Positions 42,837 to 52,816 of a stretch of 64,000 nt of DNA are shown piece by piece. The notes under the pieces were generated by a model, which had not been told where the DNA came from, did no database searches, and worked only from the letters and a program-made list of their open reading frames with translations. Source of the stretch: UBA1924 sp963976625 (GTDB taxonomy: Bacteria; Planctomycetota; Phycisphaerae; Phycisphaerales; UBA1924); NCBI GenBank assembly GCA_963976625.1, contig CAXBLA010000005.1, forward strand, positions 62,001 to 126,000. Direction: 5' to 3'. Every line of letters starts with the position of its first letter. The stretch's first letter is position 1. A program made the translations under genes and the position numbers.

Positions 42837-43769
42837 ATGATCCCACGACCACCACCACGCGACGGCGCCCTCGGCTTCTTGCTCCTCTCCCCCTACCGCG
42901 TGCAGGGCTACTCGGTGGCCGGCGAGGCGACCTCGATCAATATCCCGGAGATGGATGTCTGCTTTGATATGGGCATGGCGCCGCGCTCAGCACTGGCGGC
43001 TAAGTTCTGTGCGCTCTCGCACGGGCATATGGACCATGTAGGCGGGTTGGCCTACTGGTGCTCGCAGCGCAACTTCCAGGGGATGGGCCCGGGCACCATC
43101 GTGTGCGACAAGCGGATCGAATCCGATGTCCGAGGCATGATGGACGGGTTCCAGAGCCTCGAACGCCAGAAGACCCCCTACGAGTTGATCACCCTCGAGC
43201 ACGAGCAAGAGATCCAGATCAAGAACAACATCATGCTCCGCGCCTTCCACACCGAGCACACCGCGCCCTCGATCGGCTATGTGATCGTCGAGAAGCGGAC
43301 GAAGCTCAAGGAGCACTTGGTTGGTTTGCCACAAGAAAAACTCCGCGACATGAAGCAGAACGGCGAGGAGATTGTCAATCATCTCGAGGTGCCGTTGATC
43401 GCGTACACGGGCGACACGCTCCCGGGCGCGCACCTGCTGCGTGACGATGTGCGCAAGGCGCAGGTGATTATCTCCGAGTGCACCTTCTTCGACCCTGGGC
43501 ACAAGCAGCGCGCCAAGACCGGGATGCACATGCATGTCGATGATCTGGTCGAGTGGCTCAAGGTCGTTGAGTGCGAGCACATGGTGGTCGTGCATCTATC
43601 GCGCCGGACGCATCTGGGGCAGGCCCGCAAGCAGCTCGAGCAGCAGGCCGGCAAAGAGCTGGCGAGCAAGGTGCACTTCTTGATGGATCACCGCACGAAC
43701 CGCTCACGCTATGAAGCGCAGGCTGAGGAAGCGCTCAAGCTTGAGGCGTCGTTGCAAGCGGCCGAGTAA
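42837..43769 (+). CDS. Metallo-beta-lactamase-fold hydrolase, RNase Z-like
   Basis: 310 residues. The metal motif SHGHMDHVGGL (HxHxDH) near 62, HTEHTAPSIGYVI near 138, YTGDT near 185 with the bridging Asp, SECTFF near 210 and HLSRRT near 250 supply the zinc ligands of the ELAC/tRNase Z branch. No flexible arm of RNase Z is obvious, so the substrate (tRNA 3' trailer or other phosphodiester) is uncertain. GGAG lies 9 bases before the ATG. Convergent with pyrE, 21 bases away. Confidence 0.85.
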   Translation: MIPRPPPRDGALGFLLLSPYRVQGYSVAGEATSINIPEMDVCFDMGMAPRSALAAKFCALSHGHMDHVGGLAYWCSQRNFQGMGPGTIVCDKRIESDVRGMMDGFQSLERQKTPYELITLEHEQEIQIKNNIMLRAFHTEHTAPSIGYVIVEKRTKLKEHLVGLPQEKLRDMKQNGEEIVNHLEVPLIAYTGDTLPGAHLLRDDVRKAQVIISECTFFDPGHKQRAKTGMHMHVDDLVEWLKVVECEHMVVVHLSRRTHLGQARKQLEQQAGKELASKVHFLMDHRTNRSRYEAQAEEALKLEASLQAAE

Positions 43770-43790
43770 GCTCAATCGCTTACTCGACTG

Positions 43791-44372
43791 TTATTCGTCC
43801 TCAACGCCGAGGTCCTGCTTGGTGAAGAGCGCGAAGAACCGCACACCCGCGGCTTCTACATTCTCCCGCGCGCCCTCCTGACGATCGATCACCGTGATCA
43901 TCGCGGGGACCTTTGCGCCCAGTGCTTTGAGGGTCTCGACGGCTTCGAGGGCCTGGCCGCCGGTGGTGGCGACATCTTCGATGAAGATCACCGTGTCGCC
44001 GGCGTTGATGATGCCCTCGACCTGCTTGGCGGTGCCGTAGTCTTTCTTGGCGTTGCGGACGAAGATGGTGCTGAGCCCCGTCGAGAGCCCGGCGGCCGTC
44101 ACAAGCGGGATGCCGCCGAGTTCGGCCCCGGCGAGCTGGTTGACCGGGGTTCCCAGATCATCCTCGATCTGAGCGATCTGCTGCTTGAAGCACACCCCGA
44201 GCTGCGCGAGGATGTTCGGCTTGGTCGAGAAGCGGTATTTATCGAGGTAGTAGCTCGATGTCCGCCCGGATCGCAGGGTGAAGGTCCCCCGCAGGAGCGA
44301 GGCAGCTGCGATGTCGGCGGCGAGTGATTTTCGATCGATATTCGGGTTGGTGTCGGTGTGTGGGGTGGGCAT
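43791..44372 (-). CDS. pyrE: Orotate phosphoribosyltransferase
   Basis: Cytosolic enzyme that joins orotate to PRPP to make OMP in pyrimidine synthesis. 193 residues (E. coli 213). Substrate-loop GTFTLRSGRTSSYYLDK, AGAELGGIPLV, IFVRNAKKDYGTAKQVEG and the PRPP motif VIFIEDVATTGGQALEAVE are all present. Start taken at 44372 (MPTPHTD); the frame runs on to 44561, but the extra residues are not family-like. No other pyrimidine gene is adjacent. Confidence 0.94.
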   Translation of the reverse strand: MPTPHTDTNPNIDRKSLAADIAAASLLRGTFTLRSGRTSSYYLDKYRFSTKPNILAQLGVCFKQQIAQIEDDLGTPVNQLAGAELGGIPLVTAAGLSTGLSTIFVRNAKKDYGTAKQVEGIINAGDTVIFIEDVATTGGQALEAVETLKALGAKVPAMITVIDRQEGARENVEAAGVRFFALFTKQDLGVEDE

Positions 44373-44651
44373 GGGTGGTTTATAGTCCGAAAATTGTGGT
44401 TTGTTGGGTGAAAAAACAAAGAATGGGGAACTCAAATCCAATTTCAGCGTCATAATTGATACCCACGGGCGTTGAGCCGATATCAGCTCCAGAGTGGGCG
44501 AAAAACGATCCAGATCGATCGTCGTGCAGCTCGATCGCATGGGTGTGTTCAGCACCCTCATCTTTGGATTTTACACCGTACTGAATCAATCACAAACAGA
44601 CAGCACAGCTTCATTCTTTGACGGAAGAGCTGACATCGGGAGAAAAAGATT

Positions 44652-45746
44652 ATGAACCTGACCAAGAAAAACATGCTCATCATCAGCGGGCTCGCACTGA
44701 GCCTGGCCGCGGTCCCATCGCTGGCGCAGGTCGCACCGATGCCGACCAAGCCCGCCAAGCAAGAGCCCAACTACACCCCGGCGCCCAAGCAGCAGCCGAA
44801 GAAGGCCGATCCTGCCCAGTCGCAGCCTCAGCCCAAACCGGACGGGATGCAGACCTACGGCGGCGATGCGCAGACCCTCCCCGATATCCCGTACCTCAAG
44901 CTCGCGGTCCGCAACAAGGAAGGACGCATCCAGCGCCTCCACCAGCTGCCAGATATCGCGGCTCTTCGATCAAACCCGACGGTTGGCCCAAAGACCATCG
45001 AGTACATGATGCCGTTCGTTTATGAGCGTCGCAACAAGTTCGAGCAGAAGATCATCAACAACCTCGATCTGTACTGGGGGCTCACCGGCACCCTGATCGA
45101 AGGGCTCGACATGTCGAACATGAAGGACCTGGGCCAGGTCGCCGAGATGCTCAAGCCGCTGGTTGACAAGACCACCTTCACCCAAGAGATGGTGAACCAC
45201 GGGATTCTGTCGCGCGTCCAGGGCGGGCTCAACCGCAAGATCGTCAACGAGTACAAGAAAGAGATCACCGATGAGATCCAGGTGCTCTCAGACGATGGTG
45301 GGCTCAACGATGTGATGCGCTTTGTGATGAATGATTCGATCCTCGAATCCAAAATCACCTACAACGAGATGATCGCCGAAGCGATGGGCAACATCTCGGA
45401 GCTTATCGAGAAGGCGGGGCTGACATCTAAGGAAGCCCAGGCACTCGTTGCGTATCAGCAGGAGATCGACCTCACCAAGGTCGTCGAGAACATCAAGGCG
45501 ATCCATGTCTTCGACGCCGAGTTCCGCAAGCTCCCGTTTATGGACGGGATCGCGATCCTCGAAGCGATGCGTGAGATGCGTGAAAACCCGGAGCTCTCGC
45601 CCGCGATCCACACGATCAATGTGCTCCACGCCGGCAAAACCGCCCCCAAGGACGGCATGACCTTCGGCTACAAAACACAGGACGAGCTCATCGCCGAGCG
45701 GGAAGCCAAGCAGAAGAAGAAGCAGGAACTCAAGCAGGACGACTAA
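44652..45746 (+). CDS. Exported helical protein of unknown function
   Basis: 364 residues with a signal peptide (MNLTKKNMLIISGLALSL to AAVPSLAQ, about 1-26) followed by a Pro/Gln/Lys linker (about 27-65). The rest is highly helical and charged, ending in a Lys-rich tail (KQKKKQELKQDD). No cysteine in the mature part and no domain recognised. GGGAG lies about 10 bases before the ATG. It has its own terminator. It may be a periplasmic helical-bundle protein; nothing ties it to pyrE, its divergent neighbour. Confidence 0.8.
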   Translation: MNLTKKNMLIISGLALSLAAVPSLAQVAPMPTKPAKQEPNYTPAPKQQPKKADPAQSQPQPKPDGMQTYGGDAQTLPDIPYLKLAVRNKEGRIQRLHQLPDIAALRSNPTVGPKTIEYMMPFVYERRNKFEQKIINNLDLYWGLTGTLIEGLDMSNMKDLGQVAEMLKPLVDKTTFTQEMVNHGILSRVQGGLNRKIVNEYKKEITDEIQVLSDDGGLNDVMRFVMNDSILESKITYNEMIAEAMGNISELIEKAGLTSKEAQALVAYQQEIDLTKVVENIKAIHVFDAEFRKLPFMDGIAILEAMREMRENPELSPAIHTINVLHAGKTAPKDGMTFGYKTQDELIAEREAKQKKKQELKQDD

Positions 45747-45778
45747 CCATCGCCGAAGCACGCTTCACCCAAACAAAG

Positions 45779-45806
45779 CACCCCGCCGATGTGCGGGGTG
45801 TTTTTT
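45779..45806 (+). terminator. Intrinsic terminator between the exported helical protein and lysS
   Basis: CACCCCGC, 6-base loop, GCGGGGTG followed by six T residues. The A-rich left flank may let it also serve lysS on the minus strand. Confidence 0.85.
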
Positions 45807-45854
45807 ATTTGTGAATCTCAAACTGAGTACCCGCTGATATGCTGATCGGCTTGA

Positions 45855-47546
45855 TCAGTTGATCGGCTTCATCATCGGGAACGGGAGCACATCGCGGATC
45901 GAACGCTTGTCCGCCAGCAGCATCACGATCCGGTCCATCCCGAGCCCGAGCCCGCCCGCGGGGGGCATGCCGACCTTGAGGGCGTTGACGAAGTCCTCGT
46001 CGAAGGTCCGGAAGGTTGATTCCTCGGCGTCGACGCCGGCGAGCTGCTCGCGGAACTTGGCCTCCTGAATATCCGGGTCGTTGAGCTCGGTGTACGCCGG
46101 ACCGATCTCCATGCCGCCGATGAAAATGTCCCAGCGGTCCGCCAGCGGCACTGCGTCGTTCTCGGTGCCGGGCTTAGGGCGAGTCAACGGCGAGAGCGAG
46201 GCCGGGTAGTCCATGACAAAGGTCGGCTTCGCTGGATCGATCAGATGCTCGGCGACCTCTTCGAACAGCTCGTTGATCACGAAGATATCGTCGATCGCCG
46301 TGCCGTCCTTGGACTTGGTCTTGAGCCCCCGCTTTTCACACTCGGCCCGGGCCTTGTCGGCTTCGTCGATGCCAAAGCCCATCGCCTTCTCGAAGAGCTG
46401 GGCGTAGGTGATCTTCTCGAACGGCGAGGCGTAGTCGATCTTGAGATCGCCAAAGGGCATCGCGCCGACATCGTCGCCGCCGCCACCCGCATCGCCCGCG
46501 GCCAGCTCGGCCAGCGAGCGGATCAACCCCTCGGTGAGCTCCATCATGGTCTCGTAGTTGCCGAAGGCTTGGTAGACTTCCAGGCTTGTAAACTCGGGGT
46601 TGTGGCTCTTGTCGAGCCCCTCGTTGCGGAAGTTTCGGCTCACCTCGAACACGCGGGGCATGCCGCCGACGAGTAATCGCTTGAGGTAGAGCTCGGGCGC
46701 GATCCGCAATGACAGATCGAGGCTCAGCGCGTTCATCTTGGTCAAGAACGGGCGAGCCGCGGCTCCGCCGGCCTGGGTCTGCAACACGGGCGTTTCGACC
46801 TCGACGAAGTCTTGTGATTCGAGATGGCGACGCATCGCGCTCATGAGCTTGGAGCGCAGCAGGAGCACTCTGGTGGTCTCCGGGTTGGCCCACATGTCCA
46901 TGTAGCGTTGGCGGTATCGGCGTTCGGTATCCTGGAGCCCGGCGTGCTTCTCTGGCGGCGGCACGAGGCACTTGCTCGCGGGGACCAGCGTGTCGGCCCA
47001 GCAGGTGATCTCGCCGGTGTTGGTCGTGGTGAGCGGGCCAGAAGCAATCACGATGTCGCCGCCGTCGAGGACCTTGGCGAGCGAGAAGCCGCTGGCTTCG
47101 CAATCGCGCTTGGAGACAGCGATCTGGAAGGTGTCTCGGGTGTGGTCGCGGATGTTGAGCCAGATGAGCTTGCCGTTGTCGCGGTGGAGCATCACGCGAC
47201 CGGCGACCTTGACGCGGGCGCGATCGTCAACGATCGCCGGGAGCTGGTCGTCGCTCAGGTCTGGCTGGTCGCGCTTGGCCTGCTTGCGGGCCTGGGTGGA
47301 TGCCTTGTTGGCGTTGTCGGCTGCTTCGTCGAACTTGGCGTAGGCATCGGCCAGCGTGAGCAGATCGTCGGCCCGCTCGCCATAAGGCAGGAGCCCGAGT
47401 TCGATGACCGCGTCGCGGTTGTCGCGGCGTTGCTGCTCGAGGTGGTGGACATCGACCGATTCGCCCTGATCTTGGGTTGGATCTTGGGTCAGATCGGGTG
47501 CATTCGTGGTCGGGGACGATTCGGTTGGTTGGGTTTGTTCGCTCAC
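45855..47546 (-). CDS. lysS: Lysyl-tRNA synthetase, class II
   Basis: Charges tRNA-Lys. 563 residues, longer than the usual 505 because of an acidic N-terminal tail (about 1-35) and a Gly/Asp insert (AAGDAGGGGDDVGAM) in the catalytic domain. The OB-fold anticodon domain has VAGRVMLHRDNGKLIW. Class II motif 2 region is VFEVSRNFRNEGLDKSHNPEF and motif 3 is GGLGLGMDRIVMLLADK. It begins with GTG at 47546. The next gene upstream is the Rrf2 regulator on the same strand, 72 bases away. No oddity in the active site. Confidence 0.96.
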   Translation of the reverse strand: MSEQTQPTESSPTTNAPDLTQDPTQDQGESVDVHHLEQQRRDNRDAVIELGLLPYGERADDLLTLADAYAKFDEAADNANKASTQARKQAKRDQPDLSDDQLPAIVDDRARVKVAGRVMLHRDNGKLIWLNIRDHTRDTFQIAVSKRDCEASGFSLAKVLDGGDIVIASGPLTTTNTGEITCWADTLVPASKCLVPPPEKHAGLQDTERRYRQRYMDMWANPETTRVLLLRSKLMSAMRRHLESQDFVEVETPVLQTQAGGAAARPFLTKMNALSLDLSLRIAPELYLKRLLVGGMPRVFEVSRNFRNEGLDKSHNPEFTSLEVYQAFGNYETMMELTEGLIRSLAELAAGDAGGGGDDVGAMPFGDLKIDYASPFEKITYAQLFEKAMGFGIDEADKARAECEKRGLKTKSKDGTAIDDIFVINELFEEVAEHLIDPAKPTFVMDYPASLSPLTRPKPGTENDAVPLADRWDIFIGGMEIGPAYTELNDPDIQEAKFREQLAGVDAEESTFRTFDEDFVNALKVGMPPAGGLGLGMDRIVMLLADKRSIRDVLPFPMMKPIN

Positions 47547-47618
47547 CCACGATCGTACACACCCGAAGCGATCTGGTCACTCGCTGATAAAGATTGGATC
47601 AGGCTCAAGCAGATTGGA

Positions 47619-48080
47619 TCAGGACTCGCCGAGTGTAAGATTCACCTTCGTGGTCATCTCGGTGCTGCACAGCGGGCGGGTGGTCGGGTCCGCAGCGATC
47701 ATGTCGTGGAGGGTCATGCCATCGAAGGTCTCGATCAGCAGCTTGGCGGCCATATCGAGCCGCGAGTGCAGCGGGCACAGCTTGCCCGAGTGGTTCTCGA
47801 GCTTGAGCGGGCACGATTCGATCCGCTCGATCGGGTCGATGGCGCCGATGACATCGAGCAGCGAGATCTCTTTGGCGGGGCGGTTGAGCCGATACCCGCC
47901 CCCGACGCCGCGACGCCCGTTGATCAGCTCGGCCTTGGCGAGCAGCTGGAGCACCTTGGCGAGGTAGTTCATCGGGACATGGGTGACCTCGGCGAGCTGA
48001 GCCGTGGACACGAGCTCGTCGGGCATATAGGCAAGGCAACTCATTGCACGCAGCGCATATTCGGTGGTCTGTGAGAGCAA
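47619..48080 (-). CDS. Rrf2-family transcriptional regulator
   Basis: 153 residues. Family start MLSQTTEYALRAMSCLA, winged helix to about residue 65 (STAQLAEVTHVPMNYLAKVLQLLAKAELI, RGVGGGYRLNR), and Cys residues at 90 and 102 (ESCPLKLENHSGKLCPL) plus a later one (RPLCSTE). IscR and NsrR have three closely placed Cys that bind an iron-sulfur cluster; here only two are spaced so, with His between. Start chosen as TTG at 48080, because AAGGA precedes it by 7 bases and the family begins with LSQTTEYAL; ATG at 48125 would add 15 residues. An iron-sulfur sensor is possible but not shown. Confidence 0.85.
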   Translation of the reverse strand: MLSQTTEYALRAMSCLAYMPDELVSTAQLAEVTHVPMNYLAKVLQLLAKAELINGRRGVGGGYRLNRPAKEISLLDVIGAIDPIERIESCPLKLENHSGKLCPLHSRLDMAAKLLIETFDGMTLHDMIAADPTTRPLCSTEMTTKVNLTLGES

Positions 48081-48208
48081 GCGTGATTCCTTCGTGTGGA
48101 GCGGATGGTCACAGTCTATCACCATTGAGACTCGGACTCAATAGCAATATTAGAAAGCTTGTCTAGTCGTATGGTCTTGAGCATACCTCGGCCGGGTATA
48201 TGTTTGGA

Positions 48209-49279
<1,071 letters not shown>

Positions 49280-49626
49280 CAGGGGCTCCAGTTTCAGGCT
49301 CAATGGGCATTGGTTCGGGCTTGTGATGATACCGAATTGGTGGGCGCAGGGTTCACCAAAGGACGCCGGGCTGATTGAATCACTGGTTGAATCAAAAAAA
49401 ATGGCAGCTGCACGGGGTCTCGTCGCGCAGCTGCCGAGTGTCGATCCTGTGGAACCAGGATCGGCGTCGTGGTTTGAGTTGTGTACTGCCTGTGCCGGTC
49501 TCGTGTTCACTGATTCGGATTTGATTGATCCGGATTTCATGGGTTGTACTGCCGGCCGGAGCATTCGTTGCTCTCCCGTACAACATTTTGAGAACTATTC
49601 ATAAATTCACTGTTTTAGGCACAGAT
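49280..49626. other. Gap between MoxR and the PDZ protein gene
   Basis: 347 bases. Holds the minus-strand terminator (49393-49435) of the PDZ gene, and after it the promoter of the MoxR gene on the minus strand, which I cannot place with confidence. About 190 bases separate the PDZ stop from its terminator. A 64-codon frame (49392-49586 minus) has no family character and is not called. No RNA gene. Confidence 0.45.
49393..49435 (-). terminator. Intrinsic terminator of the PDZ protein unit
   Basis: On the minus strand GGCAGCTGC (49435-49427) pairs with GCAGCTGCC (49411-49403), followed by ATTTTTTT. Perfect 9-bp stem with a 15-base loop. Confidence 0.85.
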
Positions 49627-51072
49627 TCAGTCGTCGAGCCGATCCATCATGCGTTCGAGCATGTCGGCGAGCCGATCCATCTGGCGGTCCATCCGCTCCA
49701 TCTGCTCATCGAGCCGCTGTTCGAGCCCGTCGAGGCGTTGCTCGAGCCCGCCGACATGCTCATGGAGGGCATCGGCGGCCTGCGGGGCGTTGATGGCCAG
49801 GTCCTTCTTGAGCTCAGCGAGATCACGGACCATGAGTCGGCCGTTCTTGAGCTCGAGCATCTGCCGCTCGGCCCCCCTCATGGCTTCGATCGCGTTCTTC
49901 TGGATCCGTTCGATATGGATCTGGTTCTGCCCGAGATGCGCGAGCTGTTCTTTGAGTTCCTTTTTGAGCTTTTCGAGGGCGGAGCTCTGGAGATTGCCAA
50001 ACTCCCCATCATCAAGCTTGCGGAAGAACTCGAGCTCGATGTCTTCGATCCCGTCGCGCATGTTGTCACGATCGATCTCGAAGCGGAAGGTCCGGTTGTT
50101 AACATCGGGGAAACGCGAAGGGTCGGCTTCGAAGCGTGGTGCATCGGGCGCAGACGGGAACTTGGGATTGATGATGAACTCTTCGATGTCGAGGTCTTTC
50201 ATGGCTTTGGCGTCGTAGGCCTGGAGCTCGACATTGAGCTTGACCTTCTTGCCGCCACGCAGGACATACACCTTCAGTTCATCGCCCGCTTCTTTCTTGG
50301 ACAGGATCTTGTTGAGCAGCGCGCCGTCGGCTTCATCGCTGCCATCGATCGAGACGATCACATCGAACTCCTGCATGCCCGCGCGGGCGGCCGGGAGCCC
50401 CTTAATGACGCGCTCGACCATGATGGCCCCGCGGTCCTTGGGCAGGCTCAGATGCTTCCGTAGTGCTGCGGAGGGTTCGCCGAGGTAGAAACCGAGCATG
50501 ACCTTGGGGTGCTGAGCATCGGCTATGAGTTCGAACTGGTGCTGGTGTTGCTCACCGTCACCCGAGACCCATGCCGTGACTTCGTGGTTGACCTCGGGGA
50601 AGTGATGCCCTTGGGCCTGGTGGGTCTGATGTGCTCGGTGGGAGAATACTTGTGGGGGCAGGCTGATCTCGTAGAGTACTACTTCGCCGTCCTCGCCAAC
50701 GAAGCGGACAAGCTCGCCGTCGAACTTCACGCGATCGAGATCGAAGTCTTCCCCGTCAACCACCGCGGAAATCACACGCCCGTCGCTCAGCTCGATGTCA
50801 TAGACATGGTCGTTATCGCTCACTTTGATCACACTTGTTGATGTGCTCTTGGTGACCTCTTTGGGCTCTTCATGGATCACGATCTCACGAATTTCTTGAC
50901 CTTGCTTCTCGTTATCCTTGGAGCGATCGAACTTGAACTGGGCCGAGGCGACCGAGCTGGTGAGCCCGGCGGCCGCGATCATCAGTGCGACGATGGTGGT
51001 GGATTTGAGTGTTCGATTTGGGGTCGATGAGTTTGCGCTGTATTGTGTGTTGTGTTGCGTAGTCTGTTTCAT
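49627..51072 (-). CDS. Exported PDZ-domain protein with C-terminal coiled coil
   Basis: 481 residues. Signal peptide (about 20-45, TTIVALMIAAAGLTSSVASAQ cleavage). A beta-rich segment with IKVSDNDHVYDIELSDGRVI follows, then a PDZ domain at about 190-280 (VMLGFYLGEPSAALRKHL, GAIMVERVIKGLPAARAGMQEFDVIVSIDG). No HtrA protease triad is visible. The C-terminal half is helical, ending in a coiled coil with heptad-like LEQRLDEQMERMDRQMDRL. The AAGGAGG ribosome site lies 6 bases before the ATG at 51072. It is downstream of an ECF sigma/anti-sigma pair, as periplasmic stress-response proteins often are. Adaptor or scaffold role is inference. Confidence 0.88.
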   Translation of the reverse strand: MKQTTQHNTQYSANSSTPNRTLKSTTIVALMIAAAGLTSSVASAQFKFDRSKDNEKQGQEIREIVIHEEPKEVTKSTSTSVIKVSDNDHVYDIELSDGRVISAVVDGEDFDLDRVKFDGELVRFVGEDGEVVLYEISLPPQVFSHRAHQTHQAQGHHFPEVNHEVTAWVSGDGEQHQHQFELIADAQHPKVMLGFYLGEPSAALRKHLSLPKDRGAIMVERVIKGLPAARAGMQEFDVIVSIDGSDEADGALLNKILSKKEAGDELKVYVLRGGKKVKLNVELQAYDAKAMKDLDIEEFIINPKFPSAPDAPRFEADPSRFPDVNNRTFRFEIDRDNMRDGIEDIELEFFRKLDDGEFGNLQSSALEKLKKELKEQLAHLGQNQIHIERIQKNAIEAMRGAERQMLELKNGRLMVRDLAELKKDLAINAPQAADALHEHVGGLEQRLDGLEQRLDEQMERMDRQMDRLADMLERMMDRLDD

Positions 51073-51203
51073 GGTGGTCCTCCTTGGGAGCCGGCGTGGT
51101 TGTGGTGTTCGGTTTCTCGAAGAACCAAGATGCGCCGGGTTTGATTGGTTGTCATCAAGTCGAAGTTTTCTGAGCGAATTCTGTTGAGAATACGGATTAA
51201 ATA

Positions 51204-51983
51204 CTAATAACGGACGGAGGCGGGGCGTTCGTTTGGTGAGAGCCGAACGGGCACCGGGGTGACATTGCCCGCGTCATCGCGGACCTCGCGGTAGGCGTGG
51301 TCCATGATCTGGCGTTCGATGATCTGACGGAGATAGAGCACCTCGATCGAGCCGTCGGGCATGGCGCGGGTCTCGATAACGATTTTCTCGGGCATCTCTC
51401 CGACGACCTGGCCGGAGCTTTGTCCTGAGTTCATGTATTGATCGAAGGCCTGCTCGGGCTCGGCTTCATCGAGGAAGGTTTTGGCCCCCGAGATGATCGG
51501 GTTGTTCACATCGATCAGGCCGGCAACCTGGGACGAACTCTCTGATGCTGATCGGTTGGCGGACCATCCGAAGCCCCACACCAACAAAATCGCGGCCGCC
51601 GCGGCCCACCCGCCCCAACGCGCGACCAGGTCTGTGCGCGAACGCATCACGCGATCGCACATCAGCCCGCCCGGCAGATCGACCATGTCGGCGCACCCGA
51701 CTAGGTGCTCCATGCGATCGGTGAGTGTTTCGTGGGCGTGCTGGGTCTGGGCGAGCTCGCCCCAGATCGTCGGATCGCTGGCGGCTACGGCTCGGAAGGT
51801 CACCCAGTCTTCGCTGGTGGCGACGCCGTCGATAATGCGGGAGATGAGCACATCTTGCTCATCGCCCGGCAGCGCGACGATGGGCTCTGCTCGGCTGGCT
51901 GGATCGTTTGGATTTTTGTTGATCATAGGTTTGCTCGTAGCTTTGCTCATGGCGTTGTTCTTATGTTCGTTGTGGGTACTCAT
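51204..51983 (-). CDS. Anti-sigma factor-like membrane protein
   Basis: 259 residues. A cytoplasmic part of about 120 residues (ending VARWGGW) precedes one membrane helix (about 131-147, AAAAAILLVWGFGW) and an outer segment of about 110 residues with ETRAMPDGSIEVLYLR. The N-terminal part carries ISRIIDGVATSEDWVTFRAV and single Cys residues, as in weakly conserved anti-sigma factors. Placement is decisive: its ATG overlaps the stop of the ECF sigma gene (ATGA). GGAGGT is 6 bases before the start. The sensing signal is unknown; the PDZ protein is the next gene. Confidence 0.8.
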   Translation of the reverse strand: MSTHNEHKNNAMSKATSKPMINKNPNDPASRAEPIVALPGDEQDVLISRIIDGVATSEDWVTFRAVAASDPTIWGELAQTQHAHETLTDRMEHLVGCADMVDLPGGLMCDRVMRSRTDLVARWGGWAAAAAILLVWGFGWSANRSASESSSQVAGLIDVNNPIISGAKTFLDEAEPEQAFDQYMNSGQSSGQVVGEMPEKIVIETRAMPDGSIEVLYLRQIIERQIMDHAYREVRDDAGNVTPVPVRLSPNERPASVRY

Positions 51984-52627
51984 CGTGCACCTCCGAGAGC
52001 CGCAGGCGTGTGGTCTCTTTGATGGGTGGCCGAGCCTGGTGGGTCTTGCTGGGCGAGGAGTTCTTTGAGCATCCGTCGCCCGCGGGCGATGCGGGTCTCG
52101 ATCGTGGTCGTCGGCAGGTCGAGCACATCGCCGATCTGCTGGTAGCTCATCGAACGCATACACCGCAACAGCACCGGCTCTCGATACCCCACGGGCAGGC
52201 TCATCGCGGCTTGGTAGATCCGCTGGGATTCGTCGGTGTCGCACATGATCGTGTCGGCCGACACGGGCGATGCTTGTGTTCCCTGCTCGCGTCCGACGAG
52301 CCTGAGCATGGATTTCTTTCTGCGGGTCGTTTTGCGCCCTTCTTCGCGGGCCGTGTTGGTCGCCACGGTGCGGAGCCAGGATTTGAAGGCCTTGGGTTCT
52401 TTGATCGACGAGATCTTTCGGCAGACCTGCAACGCGACGACCTGGAGCAGATCCTCGAGATCAGCCTCGCGGGGTTTGTGCGCAATCAAGATCGCCGCCA
52501 CCCACCGGCGCGAGTGCATCCACAGACGATTGAGCGATTCTCGATCGCCAGCGATGGCCGACTCGACCATCGCGTCGAACCCCGAGCTGTTTATGCCAGA
52601 GGTTATGCCTTGTTGCTCAATCCCCAT
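51980..52627 (-). CDS. ECF sigma factor
   Basis: 215 residues from ATG at 52627. Sigma region 2 (EDLLQVVALQVCRKISSIKEPKAFKSWLRTVATNTAREE) and region 4 (LPVGYREPVLLRCMRSMSYQQIGDVLDLPTTTIETRIARGRRMLKEL) are clear; region 3 is absent, as usual in the ECF group. A basic linker (RKTTRRKKSM) joins them. A longer frame to 52744 is possible. Stop overlaps the anti-sigma start by four bases. It is divergent from tatC; three TGTCCAA-type motifs lie in the shared promoter region (see findings). Confidence 0.92.
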   Translation of the reverse strand: MGIEQQGITSGINSSGFDAMVESAIAGDRESLNRLWMHSRRWVAAILIAHKPREADLEDLLQVVALQVCRKISSIKEPKAFKSWLRTVATNTAREEGRKTTRRKKSMLRLVGREQGTQASPVSADTIMCDTDESQRIYQAAMSLPVGYREPVLLRCMRSMSYQQIGDVLDLPTTTIETRIARGRRMLKELLAQQDPPGSATHQRDHTPAALGGAR

Positions 52628-52816
52628 ACGCGACCCGTGCTTGCTTGTTGTGTTTGGCTGCCTTGCCTGATTAACCCTTGGTACGCTCGGCTTGCTAAGA
52701 TGCTTGGCCGATGCCAACCTGTCGGTGTTTACCGATTTGGACACGAATTGTTCCAGAATTCAAAGTTTGTCCAAGCTGGGTGTGTCCAAGCTGGTCCGTC
52801 TCAGACCCGGAGCCGA

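Noticed and set aside
49392..49586. 64-codon minus frame
   Set aside because: Runs through the terminator of the PDZ gene and has no recognisable feature.
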